DNA of 55,006 nucleotides, taken from NCBI GenBank assembly GCA_964563885.1, contig CAZLYX010000007.1, positions 1-55,006 of the forward strand, read 5' to 3'. Source of the DNA: CAZLYX01 sp964563885 (GTDB lineage: Bacteria; Pseudomonadota; Gammaproteobacteria; Burkholderiales; Neisseriaceae). Of the stretch, positions 33,902 through 42,570 are shown piece after piece. The position numbers and the translations under genes are program-made. Each line of letters opens with the position of its first letter. Positions within the stretch are counted from its first letter, which is position 1. The notes below the pieces were generated by a model that saw only the letters and a list, made by a program, of their open reading frames with translations, was not told where the DNA came from and made no database searches.

Positions 33902-33952
33902 ATTTTATAATATTTTATTACGTTTAATGATGGCGAATGGCTTGATTTTCTT

Positions 33953-35884
33953 ATGATTGAAATTAAAAACCTTACTCTTCAACGCGGTGTTAAATCGTTG
34001 TTGGAGCAAGCAACATTAACTATTAATCCTCACCAGCGTGTGGGTTTAATTGGTCGCAATGGTACCGGTAAATCCAGTTTATTCGCCTTAATTAAAGGTG
34101 AATTGCAGCAAGATGCGGGCGATTTGTTGGTTCCTAAGCATTGGAGAATAGCAGCAGTCGCGCAAGAAACGCCGGCGCTTGATGTTAGTGCGTTGGATTA
34201 TGTGCTGCAAGGTGACCAAGATTTACAAACTTTTCAGACTGCTTTAAACCAAGCTGAAGCCGATAATGATGGCATTAAAATAGCAGAAGCACATGCTAAG
34301 CTTGATGAAATTGATGCTTACACGGCACCGGCACGTGCAGCGAAGTTATTGAGTGGATTAGGATTTTCTCAAGATGAACATCAACAATCGGTAAAGCAGT
34401 TTAGCGGTGGTTGGCGCATGCGTTTGAATCTTGCCCAGGCCTTGATGTGCAGGGCTGATTTATTGCTACTAGATGAGCCGACTAACCATTTAGATTTGGA
34501 AACCGTGTTGTGGCTGGAAAATCATTTAGCCAATATGTTGTGTACGCAAATTATTATTTCCCACGATCGTGATTTCTTAAATGGCACCACCACGCAAACT
34601 GTTGAGTTATCCAATCAAAAACTGATTCAATACGGTGGTAATTATGATTTCTTTCAGCAAGAGCGTGCGCTACGGTTGGCACAGCAACAATCGGCTTATG
34701 TAAAACAACAAACACAAATTAAGCATTTACAATCGTTTATCGATCGCTTTAAAGCCAAAGCCACCAAAGCAACACAGGCACAAAGCCGTGTCAAAGCACT
34801 GGCCAAGCTAGAGCGGGTGGCACCTGCGCATTTAGATAGCGAGTTTTCATTTGAATTTGATCAGCCAGCACATTTGCCTAATCCTCTACTGAAATTAGAA
34901 CACGTTTCACTTGGTTATAATGAACACGTGATTGTGAATAATATTGATCTTTCGCTTGAAAGTGGCGCTCGTTACGGATTGTTAGGTGTGAACGGTAGTG
35001 GTAAATCTACTTTAATTAAAGCACTTTCAGGTAGCCTACAACCGTTAACAGGAGAGATAGTTAAATCAGATAAACTCAATATTGGCTATTTTGCGCAACA
35101 TCAATTAGACACGTTACGCCATGATCAAAGCCCAATTTGGCATATCCAACAGCTCACGCCAGAAGTACGCGAGCTAGAAATCCGCAAATTTTTAGGTGGA
35201 TTTAACTTTGTTGGCGACATGGCTTTGCAAAAGATAGAGCCATTCTCGGGTGGTGAAAAAGCCCGCTTAGCGTTGGCGATGATTGTGTGGCAAAAACCCA
35301 ATCTTTTATTGCTAGATGAACCGACTAATCATCTAGATTTAGATATGCGCCATGCGCTCACCATGGCTTTACAAAGTTTTCAAGGTGCGTTGATTGTGGT
35401 ATCGCATGATCGTAGCTTATTAGAATCAACGACCGATCAATTTTTGATGATGCATGAAGGCTACCTGAAAACATTTGATGGTGATTTAAACGATTACCGT
35501 TTGTGGCGCATGGCGCAAGAACAAGAGGGTGAATCACCAGCAGCATCAACACAAGCACAAAATCAAAACCGTAAAGATACTAAACGCTTAGAAGCACAAA
35601 TTCGACAAGAACGTAATAAGCGTACCAAGCCGATACAGAAAAATATTGATGTGGCTGAAAAGGAAATGGAGCGTTTGCAAGGTTTGCAAGGCAAATGTGA
35701 AGCCTTTTTGTCACATGAAAGTGCCTATTCTGAGGAAAATAAAGTTAAATTACAACAGCATCTCGCCCAAGCCGCCGAACTCAAAGTACAATTAGAAAAA
35801 TTTGAACAAAACTGGCTAGCATGGCAAGAAGAGTTGGAATCCATCAACCTAGAGATAAATGCTGAATTTGCCGATAACACATGA
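33953..35884 (+). CDS. ABC-F family ATPase (YheS-like)
   Basis: A 643-residue tandem ATPase: Walker A GRNGTGKSS and GVNGSGKST, signatures FSGGWRMRLNLAQAL and FSGGEKARLALAMIV, Walker B LLLLDEPTNHLD twice. The FSGGWRMR signature and long C-terminal coiled coil (about 545-640) point to the YheS subfamily, ribosome-bound ABC-F factors. Two DUS are in the coding region: 35026-35037 read as LSGSL and 35458-35469 read as EGYLK. Start ATG 33953; the next gene begins 10 bp after the stop. Confidence 0.9.
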   Translation: MIEIKNLTLQRGVKSLLEQATLTINPHQRVGLIGRNGTGKSSLFALIKGELQQDAGDLLVPKHWRIAAVAQETPALDVSALDYVLQGDQDLQTFQTALNQAEADNDGIKIAEAHAKLDEIDAYTAPARAAKLLSGLGFSQDEHQQSVKQFSGGWRMRLNLAQALMCRADLLLLDEPTNHLDLETVLWLENHLANMLCTQIIISHDRDFLNGTTTQTVELSNQKLIQYGGNYDFFQQERALRLAQQQSAYVKQQTQIKHLQSFIDRFKAKATKATQAQSRVKALAKLERVAPAHLDSEFSFEFDQPAHLPNPLLKLEHVSLGYNEHVIVNNIDLSLESGARYGLLGVNGSGKSTLIKALSGSLQPLTGEIVKSDKLNIGYFAQHQLDTLRHDQSPIWHIQQLTPEVRELEIRKFLGGFNFVGDMALQKIEPFSGGEKARLALAMIVWQKPNLLLLDEPTNHLDLDMRHALTMALQSFQGALIVVSHDRSLLESTTDQFLMMHEGYLKTFDGDLNDYRLWRMAQEQEGESPAASTQAQNQNRKDTKRLEAQIRQERNKRTKPIQKNIDVAEKEMERLQGLQGKCEAFLSHESAYSEENKVKLQQHLAQAAELKVQLEKFEQNWLAWQEELESINLEINAEFADNT

Positions 35885-35894
35885 ATTAGGGAAT

Positions 35895-36407
35895 ATGAAA
35901 AAGTTTGCTCGTATAACGTTATTAATGATTTTAATGTCTATGGCTTGCCAAGTGCAAGCCGCTAAAATTTATACTTGTGTGGTGAATGGTGACACATTAT
36001 ATACCTCCAAGCCACAAGGGAATTGTAGCTCAGCAGATTTGCCGAGTATTGGCAGCTACACCAGTGCAAGCTATCAGCCTGCCGTAGCTCCAGCTGTTGC
36101 GCCTGTCTATAAAGAACCTAAACCGAAAACAGCTAAAAAAGCCCCAATACGTTCATCAAATGAACCCGCAGTTGCGCAAACGCCACCGCCTGTTAAGGCT
36201 TCAGGTAGCCGTCGTCAAATTTTAGAGCAAGAATTGGCGAATGAACGCAGCGCTTTAAGTGATGCACAGAAAACGTTAACAGCAGGGCGTTCAGTGAGTG
36301 GTCAAAATAATACGCAGCATCAAGGCAATGTGCGCCAATTGGAAAGTGCGGTATTGGATAGGCAACAAAACATTCAAGCTTTGCAACGTGAATTGGGACG
36401 CATGTAA
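35895..36407 (+). CDS. Exported DUF4124-like protein
   Basis: A 170-residue exported protein. Start at 35895 (AGGGAAT in front) gives a clear signal peptide MKKFARITLLMILMSMACQV ending AQA. KIYTCVVNGDTLYTSKPQGNCSSADLPSIGSY resembles a DUF4124 domain. Then come an Ala/Pro/Lys linker and a C-terminal helix RRQILEQELANERSALSDAQ. A DUS-like TTCAGGTAGCC is read as ASGS in the linker. Function unknown. Confidence 0.7.
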   Translation: MKKFARITLLMILMSMACQVQAAKIYTCVVNGDTLYTSKPQGNCSSADLPSIGSYTSASYQPAVAPAVAPVYKEPKPKTAKKAPIRSSNEPAVAQTPPPVKASGSRRQILEQELANERSALSDAQKTLTAGRSVSGQNNTQHQGNVRQLESAVLDRQQNIQALQRELGRM

Positions 36408-36447
36408 TTTAAACGGCACTATTTATAATATTTTATAACATTCATTT

Positions 36448-36482
36448 AAAAGGCTACCTGAAACAATTCAGGTAGCCTTTTT
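36448..36482. terminator. Bidirectional paired-DUS terminator between converging genes
   Basis: AAAAGGCTACCTGAA and TTCAGGTAGCCTTTT form a perfect 15-bp stem with a 4-nt loop, between the plus-strand DUF4124-like gene and the minus-strand pyrG. It serves both. Confidence 0.88.
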
Positions 36483-36505
36483 ATTTGGTTCACAAGTGTA
36501 AAGAA

Positions 36506-38137
36506 TTAACGCTTATTGGCCAGAGCTGCTTTGACAAAAGCGGTGAATAATGGATGGCCTTGACGTGGGTTGGAGGTGAACTCAGGATGAAATTGGCTGG
36601 CAAAAAACCAAGGATGATTCGGTAATTCAATAGTCTCTACCAAACGTTCGCTACCTGAAGAAACGCCGCCAATCACCAAGCCAGCTTGTTCTAATTTTGG
36701 CAAAAAATGATTATTGACTTCATAACGGTGGCGGTGGCGTTCTTTGATTTGAGTTTTACCGTAAATTTTAGCAGCTAAACTGTCGGCTTTAAGCTCAACT
36801 TCTTGTGCGCCTAAACGCATAGTGCCACCTAAGCTTGAGTTTTCAGTGCGAATTTCAATGCTACCATCGGCAGTTTGCCATTCATCGATTAGGCCGACGA
36901 CGGGGTAGGGTGTTTTCAAATCAAACTCAGTAGAGTTAGCACCTTCCATGCCGGCCACATCGCGCGCGTATTCAATGAGCGCAATCTGCATTCCTAAGCA
37001 AATGCCTAAGTAGGGCACATTGTTCTCACGTGCATATTTTGCCGCAGCAATTTTACCTTCTACACCACGCACGCCAAAACCACCGGGCACCAAAATGGCA
37101 TCCATACCATTGAGGCATTCAATGCCCTCTTGCTCAATTTTTTCACTATCAATATAGTTGATTTGAACATCAGTTTCAGTATGAATGCCCGCGTGTTTTA
37201 ATGCCTCAGAAAGTGATTTATATGATTCGGTTAGACCTACATATTTGCCCACCATGGCAATTTTAACGACATGTTTGGGGTTATCTAGTGCATAAACAAT
37301 TTTTTTCCAAGCCGTTAAATCAGCTTGTTGAATGTTTAATTGTAGCTGTTCACAAATAATATTATCTGTGCCTTGCTCATGTAGCATTTGTGGGATTTTG
37401 TAAATGCTGTCTGAATCGTAGCAAGCAACAACTGCGCGTTCTTCTACGTTACAAAAGAGGGCGATTTTGCGCTTCTCTTCGTCAGGGAGCATAGGTGATG
37501 CTGCCATGCGGCAGATTAGCATATCAGGTTGAATACCAATGCTTCGCAACTCTTTAACCGAGTGCTGAGTAGGTTTGGTTTTGATTTCACCCGCTGCAGC
37601 AAGATAGGGAACATAAGACAAATGTACAAAAAAAGTATTATTGCGGCCAAGTTGGCTGCGCATTTGGCGGATGGCTTCTAGGAAAGGTAATGACTCTATG
37701 TCGCCCACCGTGCCACCGATTTCTACAATGGCAACATCTTTGTCGGCTGCGCCTTCGTGTATTTTACGTTTGATTTTATCGGTGATATGTGGGATTACTT
37801 GAACAGTACCACCCAAATAATCGCCACGGCGCTCTTTAGCAATGACCTGTTCGTAAACCTGGCCAGAAGTGAAGTTGTTGCGCTTAGTCATGGTGGCGTT
37901 GATAAAGCGCTCGTAATGACCTAAATCTAAGTCTGTTTCCGCACCATCGTCGGTAACAAATACTTCACCATGTTGAAATGGGCTCATGGTGCCAGGGTCT
38001 ACGTTAATATAAGGATCTAGTTTCAGCATGGTCACGTTAAGACCGCGTGACTCTAAGATAGTGGCAATAGAAGCAGCAGCGATGCCTTTACCTAAAGAAG
38101 ACACTACGCCGCCGGTTACAAAAATAAATTTAGTCAT
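36506..38137 (-). CDS. pyrG: CTP synthase
   Basis: Makes CTP from UTP, ATP and glutamine. 543 residues. Synthase domain: FVTGGVVSSLGKGIAAASI (P-loop) and KLDPYINVDPGTMSPFQHGEV. Glutaminase domain from about 295: GGFGVRGVEG, the nucleophile Cys in PYLGICLGMQIALIEYAR, and the His-Glu pair in FASQFHPEFTS. Length is typical (545 in E. coli). It is not adjacent to eno or kdsA here. Confidence 0.96.
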   Translation of the reverse strand: MTKFIFVTGGVVSSLGKGIAAASIATILESRGLNVTMLKLDPYINVDPGTMSPFQHGEVFVTDDGAETDLDLGHYERFINATMTKRNNFTSGQVYEQVIAKERRGDYLGGTVQVIPHITDKIKRKIHEGAADKDVAIVEIGGTVGDIESLPFLEAIRQMRSQLGRNNTFFVHLSYVPYLAAAGEIKTKPTQHSVKELRSIGIQPDMLICRMAASPMLPDEEKRKIALFCNVEERAVVACYDSDSIYKIPQMLHEQGTDNIICEQLQLNIQQADLTAWKKIVYALDNPKHVVKIAMVGKYVGLTESYKSLSEALKHAGIHTETDVQINYIDSEKIEQEGIECLNGMDAILVPGGFGVRGVEGKIAAAKYARENNVPYLGICLGMQIALIEYARDVAGMEGANSTEFDLKTPYPVVGLIDEWQTADGSIEIRTENSSLGGTMRLGAQEVELKADSLAAKIYGKTQIKERHRHRYEVNNHFLPKLEQAGLVIGGVSSGSERLVETIELPNHPWFFASQFHPEFTSNPRQGHPLFTAFVKAALANKR

Positions 38138-38232
38138 GATTTTATCACTGGCATTGGAATCAATGATTTTACCTTGAAATGCGGAAAAGAAGAAGCCGTA
38201 GCCTGAATTCTCTTGTCTGTGAATGATTTAAA

Positions 38233-38264
38233 CAAAAAAACCCATGTTTGGAATGTACATGGGT
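38233..38264 (-). terminator. Terminator of the Spy/CpxP-like gene
   Basis: On the minus strand ACCCATGT (from 38264), a 9-nt loop, ACATGGGT and a run of seven T's. It separates the Spy/CpxP-like gene from pyrG, so pyrG must have its own promoter between 38138 and 38232. Confidence 0.75.
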
Positions 38265-38290
38265 AAAGTAATCAAAAAGATTAGATGAGC

Positions 38291-38698
38291 TTATCTTACA
38301 CAGGTATGTAACCAAATTTGTTGCTGTTGTGGCATTAATAGTTGAAAAAAACTATGTTGAACTGCCAGTTCTTCTACCTCAAAACGCATCCGCGCTTCAT
38401 ACTTATCTTGTACATAACGTTCTGCTTGAGTCTGATCAAACTCTTTCGCTGACAAAATTCGATAAATCGTTGCACGACGGTCTTGGTTGGTTTTTTGAGT
38501 GCTTTTGAGTGCTTTCTCTAAAACGAGTTTATGTTCTTGACGCATTTGGCGCAGCTTGGCTTTTTGTGCCGGTTTTAAAGACAGCTGTCGCATATCGCAA
38601 TTAGGTTGGATTGAATCAGCCAAAGATGCGATGGGCAAAGATAGACTACTGCAAATAATAATGCTTTTAAGCCAATTTTTTTGAGTAACGCGAAGCAA
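38291..38698 (-). CDS. Spy/CpxP-like periplasmic protein
   Basis: A 135-residue exported protein. The N-terminal helix SIIICSSLSLPIASLADS is a signal peptide. The mature protein is all-helical and basic: CDMRQLSLKPAQKAKLRQMR, then QDRRATIYRILSAKEFDQTQ, a long helix and LLMPQQQQIWLHTC. The L-x-P-x-Q motifs near both ends match the LTXXQ fold of Spy/CpxP, ATP-independent periplasmic chaperones or stress sensors. Two cysteines (near residues 34 and 133) could form a disulfide. No cpxRA is adjacent. Confidence 0.65.
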   Translation of the reverse strand: MLRVTQKNWLKSIIICSSLSLPIASLADSIQPNCDMRQLSLKPAQKAKLRQMRQEHKLVLEKALKSTQKTNQDRRATIYRILSAKEFDQTQAERYVQDKYEARMRFEVEELAVQHSFFQLLMPQQQQIWLHTCVR

Positions 38699-38871
38699 GA
38701 TAAACTCCCGAGATTTTATTTGTATTCAATATAACAATGGTGCATGTGAAGCACGGTATAATGGCAGTAAACTTGAGTAAAGCACTACTATATGGTAATA
38801 GCACATTAAGATTAAGTAGTATACGCTTTACTGGGTATTGTCTAAACTAATTATGATATTTATCTTACGGG

Positions 38872-38902
38872 TTGTAAGTTAGAATATGCGATTCGTTATA
38901 AT
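38872..38902 (+). promoter_or_regulatory. Possible promoter of rpe
   Basis: A consensus TATAAT (38897-38902) lies 45 bp before the rpe start; the best -35 is TTGTAA (38872-38877) at a long 19-bp spacing. The region 38699-38871 is AT-rich and otherwise featureless. Confidence 0.4.
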
Positions 38903-38946
38903 AGAAGGTTATGTTTTAAGTCACGTTACTCATGCCGGAGAAAAAG

Positions 38947-39633
38947 ATGATGGAAGGTTTTCGTATTGCGCCCAGTATTTTATCGGCAGATTTTGCCAAG
39001 CTAGGGCAAGAGGTAAGTGATGTTATTGACGCAGGTGCAGATTTGATTCACTTTGATGTCATGGATAACCACTACGTGCCTAATTTAACTTTTGGGCCCA
39101 TGGTTTGTGCTGCTTTGAAGCCTTATGCTACCGTGCCAATTGATGTGCATTTAATGGTGGAGCCGGTAGATGATTTGATTCTGTCTTTTGCGAATGCGGG
39201 CGCAAACATCATCACTTTCCATCCAGATGCTAGTCGCCATGTTGATCGTAGCCTAAGCTTGATTAAGGATTTAGGTTGCCAAGCAGGATTGGTGTTGAAT
39301 CCAGCTACATCGGCTTCTGTGCTTGAGCACGTGTTAGATCGTTTGGATATGGTGTTGTTGATGTCGGTTAACCCTGGCTATGGTGGCCAAAGCTTTATTC
39401 CACATACTTTAGAGAAAATACGCCAAGTTCGTAAATTGTTAAATCAGTATCAAGATAAAACGGGTCGTTATATTGCGTTAGAAGTTGATGGTGGCGTTAA
39501 AGTAGACAATATCGCAGAAATTGCAGCGGCGGGTGCAGATACATTTGTTGCGGGCTCAGCGATTTTTAGCCAACCTAATTATGGTGCTGTGATTCAAGAA
39601 ATGCGCCATCAGCTAGAGCAAGTTACTAAATAA
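38947..39633 (+). CDS. rpe: Ribulose-phosphate 3-epimerase
   Basis: Interconverts ribulose-5-P and xylulose-5-P in the pentose phosphate pathway. About 228 residues from ATG 38947 (8 bases after GGAG); a further ATG follows at 38950 and another lies upstream at 38932 on top of the site. IAPSILSADFAKLGQE, DLIHFDVMDNHYVPNLTFG, PIDVHLMV, VNPGYGGQSF and LEVDGGV are the metal and phosphate sites of the TIM barrel. Confidence 0.95.
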   Translation: MMEGFRIAPSILSADFAKLGQEVSDVIDAGADLIHFDVMDNHYVPNLTFGPMVCAALKPYATVPIDVHLMVEPVDDLILSFANAGANIITFHPDASRHVDRSLSLIKDLGCQAGLVLNPATSASVLEHVLDRLDMVLLMSVNPGYGGQSFIPHTLEKIRQVRKLLNQYQDKTGRYIALEVDGGVKVDNIAEIAAAGADTFVAGSAIFSQPNYGAVIQEMRHQLEQVTK

Positions 39634-39649
39634 TTAATATGTTGTTGAT

Positions 39650-39684
39650 AAAAAGGCTACCTGAATGTTTCAGGTAGCCTTTTT
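39650..39684 (+). terminator. Paired-DUS terminator after rpe
   Basis: AAAAAGGCTACCTGAA and TTCAGGTAGCCTTTTT form a perfect stem with a 3-nt loop (DUS at 39654-39665 and 39669-39680), 20 bp after the rpe stop. Confidence 0.88.
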
Positions 39685-39714
39685 GTTAGTGATTATATTG
39701 AGATACCTAATTGA

Positions 39715-39762
39715 CTACAAAAATGGGCGGCTCATTCTCTGGTTGAGAGTGAGACGCCCATT
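39715..39762 (-). terminator. Terminator after gdhA
   Basis: AATGGGCGGCTCATTCTC and GAGAGTGAGACGCCCATT (39722-39762) pair over 18 positions with two mismatches, and on the minus strand the stem is followed by TTTTT. It ends gdhA, 19 bp after its stop. Confidence 0.8.
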
Positions 39763-39780
39763 CTGTTCAAGTAATAGCTG

Positions 39781-41124
39781 TTACACCACGCCTTGAGCCA
39801 ACATAGCGTCTGCAACTTTCACAAAACCAGCGATATTAGCGCCGTTCATGTAGTTGATGAAGCCATCTTTTTCTGTACCATAACGCAGACAAGCTTCATG
39901 AATATTTTGCATAATATCAAATAAATGTTTGTCTACTTGCTCAGACGACCAAGCCATGCGAAGAGCATTTTGGCTCATTTCTAGGCCAGAAGTAGCCACG
40001 CCGCCTGCATTGCTTGCTTTACCTGGAGCATAGAGAATCTTGGCGTTGATAAACGCTTCTACCGCAGCTAAGGTGCTTGGCATATTGGCGCCTTCAGCTA
40101 CACAGATACAGCCGTTTTTGAGTAGTAATTTTGCGTTATCTTCATTTAATTCATTTTGAGTGGCGCAAGGAAACGCGATTTGGCAGGCAACTTTCCAAGG
40201 TGTCTCATTCGCGAAGAAAGTTAGACCTTCTTCACGTGCATAAACACTTAAGCGCTCGCGACGTTCGTTCTTTAGATCTTTCAAGGATTCTAGTTGAGCT
40301 GCGGTCATGCCTTTTGGGAAATGCACATAGCCGCTAGAATCAGATACCGTCAGTACGATAGCGCCTTTGTGTAGCAGCTTCTCACAAGTATATTGCGCCA
40401 CATTGCCCGAGCCTGACACTAAACATTTTTTTCCTCTGAGCGAGTCGTTGCGAGTGTTTAGCATGCTTTCTGCAAAATAAACGGTGCCGTAACCAGTGGC
40501 TTCTGGGCGGATCAAGCTGCCTCCATACGTTAACCCCTTGCCCGTTAGTACAGAGCCAAATTCGTTGCTTAGGCGTTTATATTGGCCAAATAAATAACCA
40601 ATTTCACGACCACCCACACCGATATCGCCAGCAGGAACGTCAGTGAATGCACCAATATGGCGGAACAACTCAGTCATAAATGATTGGCAAAAACGCATCA
40701 CTTCAGCATCGCTTTTGCCTTTAGGATCAAAGTTTGCGCCGCCTTTGCCGCCGCCCATAGGCAGAGTGGTTAAGCCATTTTTAAACACTTGTTCAAAAGC
40801 TAAGAATTTCAACACACTTAAGTCTACGCTTGGGTGAAAACGTAAACCGCCTTTATAAGGACCGATGGCTGAGTTCATTTGCACGCGGTAGCCACGGTTT
40901 ACTTGTACTTTTCCGCCATCGTCTACCCAAGGTACGCGAAAGAGGATAACGCGTTCTGGCTCAACTAAACGCTCAAGCAAGCCATGCCGAGTATATTTTG
41001 GATTGGCTTCTAAAAATGGCGCTAGGCTAGTGAATACTTCTTCGACAGCTTGCAGAAAAACCACTTGATGTGGATCTTGCTTTTTTAGCTTTCCGAATAA
41101 GTATTTAAGGTCGGACTGAGACAT
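39781..41124 (-). CDS. gdhA: NADP-specific glutamate dehydrogenase
   Basis: Assimilates ammonium onto 2-oxoglutarate in the cytosol. 447 residues. PYKGGLRFHPSVDLSVLKFL, the catalytic-lysine loop LPMGGGKGGANFDPKGKSD, DVPAGDIGVGGREIGYLFG and the nucleotide-binding VSGSGNVAQY are visible; the length and RFHPSV form fit the NADP hexameric class of E. coli GdhA. Start at the ATG complementary to 41122-41124, 8 bases after GGAG. The upstream region has tandem repeats (see separate entries). Confidence 0.95.
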   Translation of the reverse strand: MSQSDLKYLFGKLKKQDPHQVVFLQAVEEVFTSLAPFLEANPKYTRHGLLERLVEPERVILFRVPWVDDGGKVQVNRGYRVQMNSAIGPYKGGLRFHPSVDLSVLKFLAFEQVFKNGLTTLPMGGGKGGANFDPKGKSDAEVMRFCQSFMTELFRHIGAFTDVPAGDIGVGGREIGYLFGQYKRLSNEFGSVLTGKGLTYGGSLIRPEATGYGTVYFAESMLNTRNDSLRGKKCLVSGSGNVAQYTCEKLLHKGAIVLTVSDSSGYVHFPKGMTAAQLESLKDLKNERRERLSVYAREEGLTFFANETPWKVACQIAFPCATQNELNEDNAKLLLKNGCICVAEGANMPSTLAAVEAFINAKILYAPGKASNAGGVATSGLEMSQNALRMAWSSEQVDKHLFDIMQNIHEACLRYGTEKDGFINYMNGANIAGFVKVADAMLAQGVV

Positions 41125-41190
41125 CAAATTACTCCTGTTTATTAAGGTTGAATTGAGATTATTGAGGTTGAATCGATAGTGAAATTGTTT

Positions 41191-41226
41191 GTGTGTTTAT
41201 TTGTGTGTTTATTTGTGTTTTATTTT
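41191..41226. repeat. 12-bp tandem repeat upstream of gdhA
   Basis: GTGTGTTTATTT repeats exactly at 41191-41202 and 41203-41214, with a degenerate third copy. It lies about 65-100 bp before the gdhA start in the 409-bp gdhA-thyA region. Confidence 0.75.
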
Positions 41227-41420
41227 TGTTGTTGATTTTATGTTTAACCTGCGGAATATATCCTGTTTTAGTGCCTTTTGCCAAGCCAATTGCTGAATAA
41301 AAGCCCACTATTATACAATGGTTTGGCCATAGCTGCTTAGCATTATCTGACAATAATTTATATTAATAAGCATATTAAAGCGAGCAGTATTGTTTAAAAA
41401 AACGGAGCCTAAATCAAATT

Positions 41421-41446
41421 ATTTTTACGCTCTATTTTTACGCTCT
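41421..41446. repeat. 13-bp direct tandem repeat upstream of thyA
   Basis: ATTTTTACGCTCT occurs twice head to tail (41421-41433, 41434-41446), about 90 bp before thyA. It could be a paired protein-binding site. The rest of the gdhA-thyA region holds one DUS (41493-41504) and no gene. Confidence 0.8.
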
Positions 41447-41533
41447 CTTCATAATCACAAAAATGTTACAATCCGATTTTAATTTTGAACATAGGCTACC
41501 TGAAAGCCTAGACCAAATCGGAAAAATAACACC

Positions 41534-42328
41534 ATGAAACCCTATCTTGATTTAATGCGTCATGTTCTTGAACATGGTACCGAGAAAACCGATCGCACGG
41601 GCACGGGCACTCGCTCAGTATTTGGTTATCAAATGCGCTTTAATTTGGCAGATGGCTTCCCTTTATTAACCACCAAAAAACTGCATTTGCGTTCTATTGC
41701 GCATGAATTGCTGTGGTTTTTAAAAGGGGATACCAATATTGGCTACCTGAAAGAAAATAATGTCTCGATTTGGGATGAGTGGGCAGATGAAAACGGCGAT
41801 TTAGGCCCAGTTTATGGTTATCAGTGGCGCAGCTGGCCCACGCCAGATGGGGGACATGTTGACCAAATTGCCAACGTGGTGAATCAAATTAAAAATAATC
41901 CTGATTCTCGCCGCTTGATTGTCTCTGCATGGAATCCAGCTTTAGTGGATGAAATGGCGTTACCACCATGTCACGCCTTGTTTCAGTTTTATGTGGCGGA
42001 TGGAAAATTATCTTGCCAACTTTATCAGCGTAGTGCCGATATTTTCTTGGGCGTGCCTTTTAATATCGCCAGCTATGCTCTGCTCACGATGATGGTGGCG
42101 CAAGTGTGTGATTTAGAATTAGGTGAGTTTATTCATACTTTAGGCGATGCACATTTGTACAGTAATCACTTTGAACAAGCACAGTTACAGCTGACGCGTG
42201 AACCATGCCCGTTGCCAAAAATGACATTAAATCCAAAGGTTACAAACGTGTTTGATTTTACTTTTGAAGATTTTGAATTAAGTGATTACCATCCACAAGC
42301 ACATATAAAAGCACCTATAGCAGTGTAA
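41534..42328 (+). CDS. thyA: Thymidylate synthase
   Basis: Methylates dUMP to dTMP with methylene-tetrahydrofolate. 264 residues, same as E. coli. The nucleophile is Cys146 in LPPCHALFQFYV; DRTGTGTRSVFGYQMRF, RSIAHELLWFLKGDTNI and QRSADIFLGVPFNIASYALL are also diagnostic. An 11/12 DUS is encoded in-frame as IGYLKENN, an insertion-rich loop of the small domain. No folA gene follows directly. Confidence 0.97.
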   Translation: MKPYLDLMRHVLEHGTEKTDRTGTGTRSVFGYQMRFNLADGFPLLTTKKLHLRSIAHELLWFLKGDTNIGYLKENNVSIWDEWADENGDLGPVYGYQWRSWPTPDGGHVDQIANVVNQIKNNPDSRRLIVSAWNPALVDEMALPPCHALFQFYVADGKLSCQLYQRSADIFLGVPFNIASYALLTMMVAQVCDLELGEFIHTLGDAHLYSNHFEQAQLQLTREPCPLPKMTLNPKVTNVFDFTFEDFELSDYHPQAHIKAPIAV

Positions 42329-42352
42329 TTTCAGTTAAGTGTGATTTTAGTT

Positions 42353-42409
42353 AAAGGCTACCTGAATAATTTTGCGTATTGCACGATTTGTCTTTCAGCT
42401 AGCCTTTGA
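42353..42409 (+). terminator. Hairpin after thyA made of a DUS and a variant DUS
   Basis: AAAGGCTACCTGAA (exact DUS 42355-42366) and TTTCAGCTAGCCTTT (variant TTCAGCTAGCCT, 42394-42405) pair with one central mismatch and a loop of about 27 nt. 42410-42570 is AT-rich and holds nothing else clear. Confidence 0.5.
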
Positions 42410-42570
42410 AAAAATTAAAGCGATAATAATTCCAAAGCGTTTCATGCTTAGGACATAAATTATCTAGTGGTTTTAAAAGTTTTAATCATATAATTAGTTT
42501 GGTTCGCTTCATTGCGAGCATTTGCCATTAATGAATATGCCAACAAACAAAATAAATAATAGAGAGACCG

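Noticed and set aside
41159..41353. A 64-codon minus-strand frame upstream of gdhA
   Set aside because: It begins with TTG, has no ribosome binding site, and its C-terminal INTQ repeats are only the 12-bp DNA repeat translated.
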